Shown here: positions 1 through 11,330 of the stretch, in pieces
Numbering within the stretch: position 1 is the stretch's first letter
How the letters are laid out: every line of letters starts with the position of its first letter
From: Agrypnia vestita
Taxonomy: Eukaryota > Arthropoda > Insecta > Trichoptera > Phryganeidae
Assembly (NCBI GenBank): GCA_016648135.1
Contig: JADDOH010011110.1
Coordinates: 1 to 64,000, forward strand
DNA length: 64,000 nt
Reading direction: 5' to 3'
The notes under the pieces: generated by a model
The model's database searches: none
Told to the model about the DNA's origin: nothing
The model's input: the letters and a program-made list of their open reading frames with translations, nothing else
Position numbers and translations under genes: made by a program

Positions 1-533
1 TTTCTGCGCAATATTAGAAACTTTCTTAACATTAAACTCCTAAAAATGATATACTTCGCGATCTGCCAATCAATTATAGAACACAGCATAATTGCATGGG
101 GAGGAGCAACTATAGTGCACTCAATCCAATTATTGCAACTCAAAAAATTGCTATAAAAGTAATCCTCAAAACCTCAATTTTATCAAGGACAGATGAAATA
201 TTCAACAAATTCGACATATTCGATATGAAACAAATTTATGCGAATACTACTCTTAAATACACATACAAACACAAAAATACACAGTTTAAACCAACTCAAA
301 CAATAATTACCACACGGTCAAACAAACTCAATCTACAAATCCCAAGGTTACACACCACGTATGGACAAAGGAGCTATAACTATTTTGGACCCAAATTACT
401 TAATTGCATGCTTGACGAATTAAAACAATCCGGGCTAACCACAATTTACCACCCTAACATAAAATACAAAATAAAACAGTGGATCCGAAACAAGGGGAGA
501 AATAAAATAGGCACACTTACACAAACACACTAA
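1..533 (+). mobile_element. Non-LTR retrotransposon (LINE) ORF2 3' relic, frameshifted
   Basis: C-terminal part of a LINE reverse transcriptase. Frame 1 reads YFAICQSIIEHSIIAWGGA, the typical 'Y..l..SII.YgiiaWGga' motif just after the RT core. Near base 105 the reading shifts to another frame that stays open to the stop at 531-533 and has many Lys and Asn and a Tyr/Phe-rich end (YGQRSYNYFGPKLLN), usual for jockey/CR1-like C termini. The element is cut by the window start, so its 5' extent is unknown. The frameshift makes it a dead copy. A relative lies at 16809-17560. Clade assignment is tentative. Confidence 0.7.
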
Positions 534-565
534 CTAACACAATATAACCTCATATATATGATATA

Positions 566-1833
566 TTAGGTCCTTACATATGAAATTGGCGTTTTGCCGT
601 ACTGGCAAATTTGATCTCAAATATCTTCTCTTTGGTTAGGAATTCCAAATCCAAATTTATACAGCTATTTAGTCATGTATTTTTGTTTTGAAAATTATAA
701 TTCATTTGTTTTTTCCTTAATTGTTTTTTTCTTTGCGTCACTCAGTTTACAAAATGAAAAACTTGAAATATCGCGTTATTTACGCGTACGAGTTCCACCG
801 TAGCACCAGGCTGCAGAAACGGCTCGAAGGATTAATGATGTGTATGGCGACGGTGCCGCAAAAGAAAACACAGTGCGTTTTTGGTTCCACCGTTTTCGTT
901 CTGGAAATTTCGACCTGCAGAACAAGCCCCGTGGACGGCCGGAGACCAAAGTTGATAATGAAGAAATGAAGGCTATTGTGGAAGCGGATCCATCGCAAAC
1001 CACATCCGAGTTAGCTGCAGGCTGCGGTGTTAGTGATAAAACTGTTTTAATCCACTTGAAGCAAATTGGTAAGGTGAAAAAGCTTGAAAGGTGGGTACCT
1101 CACGAATGAGTGAAGCAAATCAACAAACGCGCGTTGACTGCTGCGTTGCATTACTCAACCGGCACAATAATGAAGGGATTTTTAATCGAATCATTACCTG
1201 TGATGAAAAGTGGATCCTGTACGATAATCGGAAGCGCTCATCGCAATGGCTGAACCCTGCCGAACCAGCCAAACCATGCCCCAAGCGAAAATTGACTCCC
1301 AAAAAGTTACTTGTGAGTTAGTTTGGTGGACTAGTGCTGGTGTCGTTCACTACAGCTTTCTTAAATCTGGCCAGACGATTACGGCAGATGTCTATTGTCA
1401 GCAACTGCAAACCATGATGGAAAAGCTAGCTGCTAAACAACCGAGGCTGGTTAATCGCTTTAGGCCACTGCTGCTTCATGATAACGCTAGACCACACACT
1501 GCACAACAGACGGCTACCAAATTAGAGGAGCTTCAATTGGAATGTCTAAGACAACCTTGCCCCAACAGATTACCATTTTTTTCGAGATTTGGATAACTTC
1601 TTGCAAAGGAAAAAATTCAATTCCTATGGGGCAGTCCAAACCGCCTTCAAAGATTTTATTGATTCCCGTCCGAATGGTTTTTTTAGTAAAGGGATCGATG
1701 AACTACCTATGAGATGGCAAAAGTGCATAGATAGCAATGGTACATACTTTGATTAAATAAATATATTATAAAAAAGAAAATCGGCTTTATGTTCCTCCCA
1801 TACTAAACGCCAATTTCATATGTAAGGACCTAA
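566..1833 (+). mobile_element. mariner transposon, copy 1 (defective)
   Basis: A 1268-bp element bounded by inverted repeats of about 28 bp that begin TTAGGTCCTTACATATGAAA and are flanked by the TA dinucleotide (564-565 and 1834-1835), as expected for Tc1/mariner. The interior encodes a broken mariner transposase (see 754-1756). The same TIR and interior recur in inverse orientation at 42646-43930. The outer flanks share a longer AT-rich string than TA alone, which could be a chance match in AT-rich DNA. Confidence 0.93.
754..1756 (+). pseudogene. mariner transposase pseudogene
   Basis: Cut-and-paste DNA transposase of the mariner family (paired HTH N terminus plus DDE catalytic core). The start is set at MKNLKYRVIY by alignment with copy 2. 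The frame is lost after EFHRST (one base missing), resumes at MYGDGAAKENTVRFWF, and is lost again at WVPHE (one base missing). It then carries NRIITCDEKWILYDN (first catalytic Asp) up to a +2 shift after KKLLVS. The last long frame holds LLLHDNARPHTAQQT (second catalytic Asp). A deletion of about 18 bp then removes the PPYSPD segment before the third Asp, and the frame shifts once more. It cannot encode a functional enzyme. The tail still reads MRWQKCIDSNGTYFD before TAA. Confidence 0.92.
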
Positions 1834-3600
1834 TATATGATATATTTTCTATCATGTTACTTTAAACACTTTATTATCTATTTACTATGTTTTGTACCTA
1901 CACAATATTGTAAACTATGCCTGTCTCAACAAAGATATTTCTAGTGAGACAGGCACAGTCCAACCAAAGTTTTATACTTAAAATTAAATAGAAATAAATA
2001 AAATAAATAAAATGTACTTCTATATAAAAATGTTAATGGACACAATACCTTTGAATTCTTAAATTTTTTTTTAAAAACCTTCAAACCTTAAAAAAATAAA
2101 CATAACCACTGTACAAGAAGAAAAAATAAAATAAGCTTACCGTACAGAAAGAAAAAAGATTGCAAACTTCTATCATGTACAGTGGAATGAAATTAGACAT
2201 GAAATTCCCAGGGGATATTAGGGATGAAAACAATATTACGACTTTAAAAGAAAATTGCACTTTTCTACCAAATGAAATGTTTTTCCTAACATTCCTCTCA
2301 CAATATATTATCAAATTATTTAGATTTAAATATAATTAAATATTCTGTGAGATATTTAATTACCAATATTTAATTTCTCTTTTTATTCAAAATGTTTGCT
2401 TACGTAAAACTCGTGCTTCAATGGATCGCACCCTCTTGCTTCCAACAGAAGCGAAACAAAATAACGTACTGTCGTCCTAAACGTAAAACCACGTGGGTCT
2501 TTTATGTACACGTGTCGATATTCCACAAGTGCATACACACGAGCGAATGTATTTGCACTGCACTCTGTCATATTACTAGCTCCAGGCGTTTTGATATCTG
2601 AACTCTTTCATATTGCGGTTTCCTTTATATCGTTATGCAATTTCAGATGAGAAAATTAATATCATCGATAAATTCGATTCGATCAAATCATAATTCACTT
2701 TATTTAGTTCTTACGGTCACTCACCAATAAATATCCCTCGCAACATTTTCATCACTATATAAAACAACCCAAATTCCACGCCTCTCAATTTTTACCATAC
2801 ATTAATTTTTTACTATTATATCGTATTTTATCTTTTTAAAGCCACTTTCAAATATCCAAACTTGAAGTACCAACACTCATTGAGAGTCCATTTAATATGA
2901 AGTATGGTATCCAATGTAAATGCCTCTCAAATTAAGTAATTTTCATAATTGAAACTGAACTGCAGTACTTCATTTAAAGTGGCCCCATCCTAGCCATGAA
3001 TTCTTGAATATACTACAACATTTCAAAGTATGTCTTCATAAACTAAAGATATTATTAAAATAGCGTTACAATTAATTAATATGTAGGTATGCGTGCATAT
3101 TCACACTTTCTACTTATATGTACCTAGCAGGCGCATGCAATGAGAATATTGATGCATGACTTTTTCCTATGCGTATATTCGGGAAAAAAAAATTCTTTTA
3201 TGGCAGAATATTATGAAATATTACAATCCGAATAATAACATACGATGATAATCGCTATGTGAATATTTTGCGGTAGGTATATCTATGTTTTCGATTTTTT
3301 TTTAAATATATGCTAGGATAAAGTCATGCTTCTGTGTTCTCACTGCATGCCACTGCTACGTTGGTAATTCAAGAATTTTACAGATTGTAAATTCTAATAA
3401 TATTAGAAAATATAATAACTAACTACTACATCGACTCACCATTATACAGGCTACGTAGACTTTTCAATGAGTTTGGTGAATTTATAGGAATATTCCATGA
3501 ACGTTTAACAACTTTAGATAGAACTCTGCGTTGGATTGGGAAACAATGATAGTTTTATTTTGACATTTATAATTTTTTAAGTTAATTAGACCGATAAAAA
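1834..3600. other. AT-rich stretch, no recognised gene
   Basis: Mostly AT-rich DNA with poly-A/T runs. A moderately GC-richer patch at 2395-2600 carries short open frames on both strands (62-69 codons) that I do not recognise. On the minus strand near 2716-2745 a possible donor (GGTGAGT) follows a 30-base open segment preceded by a T-rich tract ending TAG. This is too short to call an exon. Confidence 0.5.
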
Positions 3601-3619
3601 AATGTATTTGATAATGCTT

Positions 3620-3661
3620 CCATCAACCTTTGTCAAAATTAATAACAAAGGTTGTGATTGA
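3620..3661. repeat. Short inverted repeat (hairpin)
   Basis: The arms AACCTTTGT and ACAAAGGTT, with further flanking complementarity (ATC/GAT), face each other across about 14 AT-rich bases. The function is unknown. The arms are too short to call a microRNA precursor. Confidence 0.4.
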
Positions 3662-3754
3662 TTTCTTTTAGATAACGTTATATATAACATTGTAAGTAAT
3701 CTTTGTAAGTATTACATAAATGTAAATATATTTTTATAATATAATTAATAAAAA

Positions 3755-4050
3755 TGTACTTTGTTTTCACCACTCATATATTGAATATATCAACATGTTT
3801 AAGGGCCAATGGTCCCTTCATCAGGATACAATGTATAATTAAAAATCAAGAATCGAAGTATAAATCAATCAATCAAAATTGAAAAAAATATATATGGGAA
3901 ATGAATAATAATTAAGAACCAACTTAAAAACGAATTTAAATATATATCTAACTATTCGTGAAAAGGACCTGGTTTTTTTTTTTTTGAAGAAAATTTTTTT
4001 TATAAAACGTTTTTTCTCAACTTGTTTTTCAATTCATAATACAGGGCCAT
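3755..4050 (-). mobile_element. Penelope-like element 3' end with ribozyme segment (family 1)
   Basis: On the minus strand this is a PLE 3' untranslated segment followed by a hammerhead-like segment at 3788-3828. The order of landmarks (the AAAGGTCC-type block near 3961, then the ribozyme, then the TAAGTGGTGAAAA-like tail) is shared with 14936-15340, 20040-20400, 45780-46010 and 57140-57540. No coding part is recognisable beyond about 4050. Confidence 0.55.
3788..3828 (-). ncRNA. Hammerhead-like ribozyme segment (PLE family 1, G12 mutated)
   Basis: On the minus strand: TATC / CTGATGA / a stem AGGG.CC-ATT-GG.CCCT / TAA / ACATGT / T / GATA. Stem I (TATC with GATA) and palindromic stem III (ACATGT) are perfect. 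The conserved GAA after stem II reads TAA, which should inactivate cleavage. The layout matches the minimal hammerheads described in Penelope-like retroelements. Confidence 0.6.
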
Positions 4051-4259
4051 GATATTCACTTTTGCCACCTTCGTAATTACAAGGAAATAACTGGTAAGCC
4101 GTTATTAAATTCAGAGTTTTACGGATTAACCGGTTATGCCATTTTCCGTTTAATTTGCATGCCCTAGAACCTAATTATGATTTTCTACTACAGAATCCCT
4201 AAGAATACTTATGCTAAATTTAAAACGATCAAAGAATGCAGGATGGTTAAGTGAACACA

Positions 4260-4560
4260 GAGATAATTTATATAGTGTCTCATAGCTAGTAGAAAAAACT
4301 TTACAAGTGAATTCCTGCCTTGGTAATGAGCCGAAAATGTTAAAGCAATAGTTATGGAGATTTGCAATATTTTCATTGTTTTCAATACTTATAACTTAAT
4401 TTTTGCAAAAGGTTGAAGTATTATTATAATAACCTATATCGATTATGAAAAATTAATTTTCTTTAATACAAGTCGAATAAAATGATATAAACCTTGCAAA
4501 AATAAAAAAATATATTTTTAATCATTATCAGTGTTTATGTTATCCCCCGAGATATAATAA
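4260..4560. repeat. Dispersed foldback-type repeat (family A), partial
   Basis: Begins TCTCATAGCTAGTAG and runs through CTTTACAAGTGAATTCCTGCC, TAATGAGCCGAAAATG and ATACAAGTCGAATAAAATG. The same landmarks in the same order occur at 6573-6950, 34487-35142 (full foldback) and 46350-46760, with a weaker copy at 20915-21060. Non-coding; probably a MITE. Confidence 0.5.
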
Positions 4561-4625
4561 TTTCAGTAGAAAAAATATACCCTTAACATTTTCATATTGA
4601 AATATTCACAAATTAGATCAAATAT

Positions 4626-4877
4626 TCACGATTCAATGCACTTAGATTGCGCTATAAATGAGGGCATCTTTTTCCGATTCTTGCCATCTGCCTTCATTTC
4701 TGTCTGTATTCCTGCTAGATTCAACTTCGACCCGACGTATATATCCGCCGTATTCTTTATTGAATTTATCATACGCTGTTCGATGTCGGCGTATAACTCA
4801 ATATTATATTTCCATTCGCGAAGTGATGCAATTTTGTTTATCAACATGCTTGTACTTGGAGCTTCTCTAGAAATCTC
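4626..4877 (-). CDS. Candidate terminal exon, unidentified protein
   Basis: Minus-strand open segment of 83 codons plus stop, preceded by a good 3' splice site: TTTTGTTTCGTATTTATCCCAG immediately before GAG ATT TCT (the exon would begin at 4877). It opens EISREAPSTSMLINKIASLR and continues through WKYNIELYADIEQRM, NTADIYVGSKLNLAGIQ and GKNRKKMPSF to CIES and a TGA stop. The composition is protein-like rather than AT-biased. A GTGAAT just before the stop could instead be a donor. I do not recognise a domain. It could be a host exon or a fragment of an unrecognised transposon gene. No second exon was found. Confidence 0.3.
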   Translation of the reverse strand, partial: EISREAPSTSMLINKIASLREWKYNIELYADIEQRMINSIKNTADIYVGSKLNLAGIQTEMKADGKNRKKMPSFIAQSKCIES

Positions 4878-4879
4878 CT

Positions 4880-5810
4880 GGGATAAATACGAAACAAAAT
4901 CAAATGATCTTATTTAGAATTTTTCCCTGAAACCCTTTCAAATGAAATAAAAAATGAATCATGCGTGTACCTACTCATATACGCGCGGTAAGAGTTATAC
5001 ATAAAAACTAAAATAAATATAAAATTATATATTAATGTCGCTCAAAATATAGAGTGGTAAAAATGTACACTTGATTATTTTATCGAGTTTCATAAAAAGA
5101 TTTAGAGCTAACACTTACAGAAATGTAACCTCGAATATTTAAAATAATTGGCGCAAACACAAACTTTCTTAAACATCTCAAGTGACTGTTTATATTAACA
5201 GCATTATTGGAGAAGTATTTTCAAATGATAAATCATACACAGGATGCGTCTGTCTATGTCTAAATGTCTAAATGTCGTTTTAAAATTGGTGTTCGGTCGA
5301 ATTACGACTTTCGAAAAGACGCCCGCGCAAGGGGTATTTTTCATATACATTTATTTAGCGGTTAAAAAGTTAAAAAACGATCGAAAAGATCGAAAAGATC
5401 GTAAACTCGTATGTAAACAAAAACTAAAACCTGACAGGAATTCAATACGGCTTTGTTATAAAGATGTTGTTTTTTTTAAAAAAAAAACGTGAACATTTTC
5501 AAAAATAGTCCAAGTGTCTACCCACTTTCCAAAAGTTTAGAAACCATACAACTTTGACAGCTGCATTGAATATCGAGTGAATGGATGTGGATTTTGTTTG
5601 GAAACGACAATAACCTTTGCAATAAAAAATTTCTCAAATATCACTTTTAATCGTTTTTGGCATTTTTGTATTTTATGTGTATTTTCACCTTGATCAGACA
5701 TTGGGAAGCGGTTGAAAGATACTATAAAAGTTTTGAAAAACAGTCAAATATGTGATAAACATAAGCGTTGTAAAATAAAATACAAAAATAATATTACATC
5801 TGATAGTATT
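4880..5810. other. AT-rich stretch, no recognised gene
   Basis: No coding similarity seen. Holds short simple repeats: ATGTCTAA-type repeats near 5258-5275 and three GATCGAAAA-type units near 5377-5405. One A run lies near 5477. Confidence 0.5.
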
Positions 5811-5819
5811 ACATACCAT

Positions 5820-6150
5820 AGTCAACTTGGAAAGTTCTACAATGGCGGCGATTGCGCGATTCCGCGAAATCGTTAAATTGAAATTTAGCATCAATATTTT
5901 ACATTCACCGCGGACTTAAAAGTTTTGATTGACTTACGAGTTTCGCAGGAAAACGTAAAGTGCCCCAAAGTCTCGGCTGCCTGGAGCGAGGTGGTGCGGC
6001 AATATTGGATTTCCAGCTGTAAAACAGTAGACAGGGCACTCCTCGGCGAGTGCATTCGCCGGTACTCCAGGATTTCAATTTTCCGCATGTCAAAACTGGT
6101 TCCTGGAAGTTCCGGGTTCCGTACTCACGGATGATTTCGCAACCCTTAAA
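5820..6150. other. GC-richer unique island
   Basis: Sharply less AT-rich than its surroundings and not seen elsewhere in the window. Contains blocks such as GGCGGCGATTGCGCGATTCC and CTCCTCGGCGAGTGCATTCG. Open frames run on both strands, but none is recognisable. It could be a conserved non-coding (regulatory) element, an unrecognised exon, or an old unique insert. Confidence 0.3.
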
Positions 6151-6572
6151 CTTCTTTAATCAAAGCTCTATCTTCGTAAAACTATGTATGCAAAACTTTA
6201 TTATTTTTTCTCTTCTGTAAAGGGATACACCATCTCGAGGCATCAAAAAATTCATTAAATTTTTTTTTTAACCTAACTATTGCACGTGTAAAATTTAATT
6301 TTATTTTCGATATTTATTATTATTTTTTATTTCCTTTATTTATTTCAAGCTTTTACATCTTTTACAATAAGTGAGGCATTATTTATTTTTTATTTATCAT
6401 AAAAAATATAGGTTTACGTATTGTACAAAAACTTATTTATTATATATTATTTATCCATTACTCATTATCAACTTATCGTAAAAGTATATTATGTATTAAT
6501 ATCATATTCAAAATGTTCATTCATTCAATAAATGTTGACGGTCTGTTTGTTAAAAAAAAAATAGATCTTGTA

Positions 6573-6950
6573 CAGGGTGTTTCATAGTTAATTGCAAAAA
6601 CTTTACAGTTGGATTCCTGCCTTGATAATGAGTCGAAAATGTTCAATCATCTACGACATAATATCAATAATTATGGAGATATGCAGTATCAAAATTATTT
6701 TTTTCAATATTTCTCTGGCTTATGTTTCGCAAAAAGTTGAACTATCATTATATCAATTATGTAAAATTCATTCGCTTCATTCAAATAAAATGATAAAAAC
6801 CTCGTAAAAAATTATATTTTCAATTTTTATCATTATATTCGAGTTGGTTTGCATAATTGCTTGAATATTTTTGACTAATTATCAAGGCACCTGTAAAGTT
6901 TTTGCCGCCAGCTATGAGACATATCTAAATAACACAATGTACATTAAACA
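6573..6950. repeat. Foldback-type repeat family A, copy
   Basis: Opens CAGGGTGTTTCATAG after a TA dinucleotide. It carries the family landmarks ATTCCTGCCTTGATAATGAG and TCGAAAATGTTCAA, and ends with their inverted counterpart (AATTATCAAGGCACCTGTAAAG ... CTATGAGACAT). The long-armed inverted structure and TA flank suggest a non-autonomous Tc1/mariner-type element; no protein is encoded. Confidence 0.5.
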
Positions 6951-6960
6951 TACATATGGG

Positions 6961-7213
6961 GTATAAAAGCAAAAAAAAACATATCCAAAAAAAATAAAAA
7001 CGATTTGAATGCAGTCGCCGACGATTACTATTTTAAAATGTACAGAACTCTAGATTTAATGTATCTATCCCTTCCATAATCATGTTTCATATTAATTTAT
7101 GGGCTTTGTATGTTTCCTATAAAATCTCCTAAAATTTAGTACATTATTAATTAGTCATCCTCGATGACTGCATTAATTTTTTTTTTGGATATTGGTGCCT
7201 TTGCTTTTATAAC
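6961..7213. repeat. MITE-like foldback element (family B)
   Basis: A left arm (6961-7029, GTATAAAAGCAAAA...) and a right arm (7149-7213, ending TTTGCTTTTATAAC) are inverted copies that share the internal word GATGACTGCATTAA in inverse form. A second copy lies at 19079-19275. No coding capacity. Confidence 0.5.
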
Positions 7214-7454
7214 CATGCGGAAAAATATTTAGAAAATTTTTAAAAAGAAAAAAAAGGAAAAAAAGGGAGAGCACACAGAAAATGGAGATAATCATGTCAA
7301 AAATCATGAGAAAGAAGTTTCGTCTTAGTATTCACAATGGACTTTGATAAAATGTTTAAATTATCATAGAATCTTTTTGCGATATTCTTTACATAAAATT
7401 GCTACCAAATAAAAGCTGGTTGTTATTCTGTTAAATAATTTATCAAACATAATA

Positions 7455-7500
7455 ATTTCGTTGTCTGTCCATCTGTTCGTCCGTCCGTCCGTCTATCGGC
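7455..7500. repeat. GTCC/GTCT microsatellite within a dispersed repeat
   Basis: Imperfect (GTCC)n run (TGTCCATCTGTTCGTCCGTC...). The minus-strand 68-codon frame across it (RRTDGRTDGQTTK) is simply the translation of this repeat and is not taken as a gene. Confidence 0.6.
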
Positions 7501-7816
7501 CAGCAAATCCGAAGGCGGCAAAGATAGCGATATTGCTATCACCGAGCCTGCATTACCCGTCAAAAACATAATACATAAAGACGCGAACCATTTCATTCCA
7601 GCCAATCGCCAGGATTTAGAATAGCACATTTAACTGCCGGCAGGGGAAATGTAAAAGAAATGTTCAAATATTATTTTGATAAAAGTCGTCGTTACTATTT
7701 CATGGGTGTCAGCCATAAATAAGTAAATACTTGTTCTTTAAGGACCGGCCTGTAAAAGTACCGTCATTTTTGACGAGTTGCAGCTGGTTTAATAATAATT
7801 GTTTATTTATAAACGA

Positions 7817-8220
7817 CTAGCTGTGACCGCACGGCTTCGCACGCGTAGATTTTTATTAACTTTTAGTCATATTTTATTTATTTGTATATTAACCACAACA
7901 TATAGATGAATGTTGTCGTGGATTTTTTTATAGAACTTTTTAAGTTCTACAACTTTTCCATAGAAAATATTTAAATATCTCTTACCGTTAAAGCAACGTT
8001 CGTAAAAAATCCATCACTCGACCATTTTTTCGTCGACTTCAGTTGTAAATTAGGTTACCACGAAAAACCCTTTTATTTTAACAGGATATTATATAACCCA
8101 TGTCTACACTAGAAGTCCATTCCAAATATTGGTGAAAGAATTTTTGAAATTTGATGAGTACTTTTGGAGATTACCTCCTATATCCAAATTTTACCTCTTT
8201 ATATATAATATTAGTATAGA
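7817..8220 (-). mobile_element. Helitron-like non-autonomous element
   Basis: Read on the minus strand it starts TCTATACTAATATTATATAT after an A and ends ...CAGCTAG before a T, i.e. 5' A|TC...CTAG|T 3', the rule for Helitron insertion. The 3' terminal block carries GCGTGCGAAGCCGTGCGG, shared with the element at 30230-30716. It is 404 bp with no open frame. Other possible end fragments lie at about 40945-41156 and 60236. Confidence 0.6.
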
Positions 8221-8221
8221 T

Positions 8222-9040
8222 TTATAATGAAAACTATGTTTTTGTGTTAATTTTTTAAATTATTCTCCGAGATTTATTTTGCAGTACCTACTCATAATGA
8301 TTGATTTTAACAAGTAAAATATATACTGTATAAATGGAAATAGCACACAATACAAGTAAAGTCGTGTTTCCGGCGAACGAACAGTTACGCAGACTTTTGT
8401 AGGTTAATGGTTTGTAGTTATTTGCATTACTTTGACTGGAGACCATAAATCTACGTGAAAGCTGTGGTCCATTAATCACCCTGGCGCGTACCACCATTCA
8501 GTATTAAAACGGGGCTAGATTATGGCTTTGGATAATCGGATCGAACAAATGAAAACATGTATCAAAATTAATTAATTAAATAATCAGATATTTAATTTAA
8601 AACCACTTTATTAGTATACGTTAACAACGTCATCGAGTTTTTTATGGATACAACATTTTTTAAGCGTATTAACAACAGATTGTATAGTAGAGTTGGCTTT
8701 TGTGATTGTATTTAGTCTCTTTTTGGCTGATATATTATATAAATAGTGACCTAATTCTCATTTTTTGTTAATTTAGATTACACTACTATTATGATTGGAA
8801 GTGATTGTCCCTCACCACACACAAGAATCCTCATTTCTTTTGGTGAGGTATAACGTATAATAATAATTTGAAATCATTATTATGTTTTATCTATTAAAAA
8901 AATAATTAAAAAATAGAATTTGCAAAACAGGCGAATACTGTCAGATCAATCTTTCCTCATTGGTTGATGTGACTTTTTATTTGTGGTGCAATATGAGATT
9001 ATTTTTATTTATAATAAATTGAACTTTATAATACACACTT
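8222..9040. other. AT-rich stretch, no recognised gene
   Basis: No repeat family or gene recognised. A short inverted pair (CCTCACC near 8810 and GGTGAGG near 8842) is present. Confidence 0.45.
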
Positions 9041-9054
9041 TGAGTTAAATTTAT

Positions 9055-9099
9055 CACAACTATAGTTTCGAGAGGAGCGGTCTCTCTCATCATCAGGTG
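9055..9099 (-). ncRNA. Hammerhead-like ribozyme segment (family 4), core intact
   Basis: Minus strand: CAC / CTGATGA / stem II GAGAG...CTCTC / GAA / ACTATAGT / T / GTG. Both invariant core blocks (CTGATGA and GAA) are intact. Stem I is 3 bp, stem III is a perfect 8-nt palindrome (favouring dimeric folding), and the predicted cleavage site is after T. This sequence family is different from the others in the window but keeps the same fold. Confidence 0.65.
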
Positions 9100-9589
9100 T
9101 AATTTATAACTAATCTAAATACATAAATTTTTCCATCTTATTCGAGTGGAGCAGCGGGTCGCGGAGCAGTGCGGAGAATTTTTTAGATTTTAACGGGAAG
9201 ATGTCAAGGATCGGAGACATAAATAATGTTTTTTCTAAATTTTAGTTTTTTGGATTTCAACGGTTTCCAAACTGGTTATTATTATTTATGAGAAAACGAG
9301 TGAAGTAATTTTAGTCTATGATTATCAAAGGAATGATTGGTTCTAATCGTGGTTGGTGAATCCTGAAAAGTTATTATTCTTTAAGCAACGGCGATGTTCC
9401 TTTATTCTTATATATAAATTTCTCTCAGTTTGCCTTTATATCTGCTGTTAAAATCTCTACAAATTATTTCATATATTAATAAATAAATTACGTTTTCAAT
9501 CACATAATTTATTAGTACAAAACATTCGTTTAAATTTAACTGAACATGTATGTATTACGAAGCTTAATTTATTGTTATTTAAAACAATC

Positions 9590-9770
9590 CTTCCTTTTCC
9601 AAATTATTCATAACCTTATTGACTCTCCCGAAATCACCAGCTTACTCTCCATCCATGTTCCACTCAGATCTAATAGAGAGAGGTACATCTTTTTCCTTTC
9701 AACTAATCATACCAATAATAGGAAATCCTCTTCCATCCCACGTATGCTCAGATTAAAATTACCTCTTGAA
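9590..9770 (+). mobile_element. LINE ORF2 C-terminal relic
   Basis: Translation gives LLSIHVPLRSNRERYIFFLS followed by TNHTNNRKSSSIPRMLRLKL, matching the common LINE C-terminal pattern 'vP...R....F....hrTn...nSpi.Rml.l'. Strongly truncated, no catalytic residues, no neighbouring RT core. Confidence 0.55.
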
Positions 9771-10499
9771 TTCAATAGATATTTTTAGTACCAAATTTTA
9801 CCCTTAGATGTGAATTATATACATTACGAATTCTTCTATGTCAAAGTTAAATTTAAAACAGTCCGTTAACCCTGGAAGTCTATTGTTAGACGTTTCGTCT
9901 AACACAGCAAACATTTGTTGCTTTATATTTCAAACTATTGAGTGTAACGCGTTGATTCTCCATGTCAATTCAGTCATCGACAGGACGTCTCAAGGGGCTG
10001 TTATGTCACGCTGGTAAGTGCCGCTATTTTCGATATACGAATTATTTTTTAGACTTTTTATTAAAATACGATTAATTAAAAGTTACAACGCATTAAAATA
10101 ACACAAGCCTTATAGGGTTAAATGAGCGTGTAAACTTGTCTTGTCTGTTTTATCTATTATTGCCTCATCTATGTCATTCTTTAATTGTGGGAGATATATA
10201 ACTAAGTTGTTCTTTCTGTATTCTTCCTCACCATGTAATTGTCTTCCTGTTGGATGAACAGATAAAAAAAATATACAATACACTTTAAAATAAATTAACC
10301 TTAGTACTTACGTATAAAGAATGTTAAAAAATTAAAAATAGAGAGATAGCACATCAGAGGGTGTAAAAATATCAGCTAGGGGATGTTAGGGAATGTTAGG
10401 GATTACATGAGGATAAAAGAAACAATTTTGAAATCTGACTAGTGGATAAGTTTATTGGTTTATTTAGTATTTGGCTATTATTTTAAATCGATTTCTTTA

Positions 10500-11330
10500 T
10501 GACAAACGCCTTACTCATTATAAAGGCGCAAGTGAATTCCATTATTACATGAAACTTGTATCCTTATATACCTGTTCAAAGTTATGATAATCAAATACAA
10601 ATAAAAAGTTATTCCTTTAATTCATTTAGCGATAGGTTTTTTACGATTTATTCTTCTTCTTCATGTGCCCTGTCGGGTCCCCCCGACGCCGGCGATCATC
10701 TGGGAGAAAGTTTCCCTGTCCAGGGCAGTACGGAACAGCTCTTCCACGCTTCTTATCCCGGTCCACTCTCGGATGTTTCGAAGCCAGGAATGCCGCCTCC
10801 TTCCGACCGCTCTGCGACCCTCAATCTTCCCCTTCATGACGAGCTGAAGGATGGAATATTTTTCGCCTCTCATTATGTGACCAAAATATGAAATTTTACG
10901 GAGCTTTACTATGTTGAGTAACTGTCTGTTTGTATTTGCTCTACGTAAAACTTCAACATTACTAGTCATGTCAGTCCAAGATATCCTTAACATTTTACGA
11001 TGTATTTTTTGATTTATAAGTTTTATAAATTATTTGATCTTAAACCTAAATTATTTTTATGAAAAATTTTAATGCTGTTATCGTTTTTGAATTTGTGGAC
11101 TGTCTCTTAAACATGGTTTGCGAATTTTGAGAAATTATTATAACTAAAGCATGTCAGGTATTCTTTTATCTTAACATTAAACTACGTGCTTTTTTACCTA
11201 TATAAGATGCTGGATAATAATTGCTATGTTTATACGTACCTGCATAACTGAACGGGTCGAATTTTTTTGGAGCATTTTAATATTAACCTAGGTTATTATT
11301 GGTATAAAACGCGGGTCTAATGTTATTTGG
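10500..11330 (-). mobile_element. Penelope-like element C-terminal relic, split by a LINE
   Basis: Minus strand at about 11190-11060 reads SYIGKKARSLMLR then H..I...NFSQ-like text, an eroded GIY-YIG endonuclease motif. It is followed at 11050-11002 by NNLGLRSNNL*NL*IKKYIVK, matching the PLE C-terminal pattern 'nNigLrldnLEiLEIkK'. On the far side of the LINE insert (10648-10992) the protein resumes as IVKNLSLNELKE. Stops and frameshifts throughout; dead. Confidence 0.6.
10648..10992 (-). mobile_element. LINE (RTE-type) 3' end, 5'-truncated insertion
   Basis: Encodes the C terminus of a LINE ORF2: LRISWTDMTSNVEVLRRANT, LRKISYFGHIMRGEKYSILQ, GRRRHSWLRNIREWTG..SV, ELFRTALDRETFSQMIAGVG, ending in a GAAGAAGAAT-type 3' terminus. 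It is one open frame of about 110 codons. Flanked by a 9-bp direct repeat TTTTACGAT (10639-10647 and 10993-11001), so the insertion boundaries are firm. Inserted in a PLE coding relic. Relatives at 16004-16097 and about 41395-41655. Confidence 0.85.

Noticed and set aside
2716..2745. 30-bp minus-strand micro-exon (DENVARDIYW)
   Set aside because: Weak acceptor and too short to separate from chance.
7423..7629. Frame with RRTDGRTDGQTTK repeat
   Set aside because: Translation of the GTCC microsatellite.
9974..10013. 40-bp plus-strand exon ending at GTAAGT
   Set aside because: All three frames open simply because it is short; acceptor only moderate; length not a multiple of 3.
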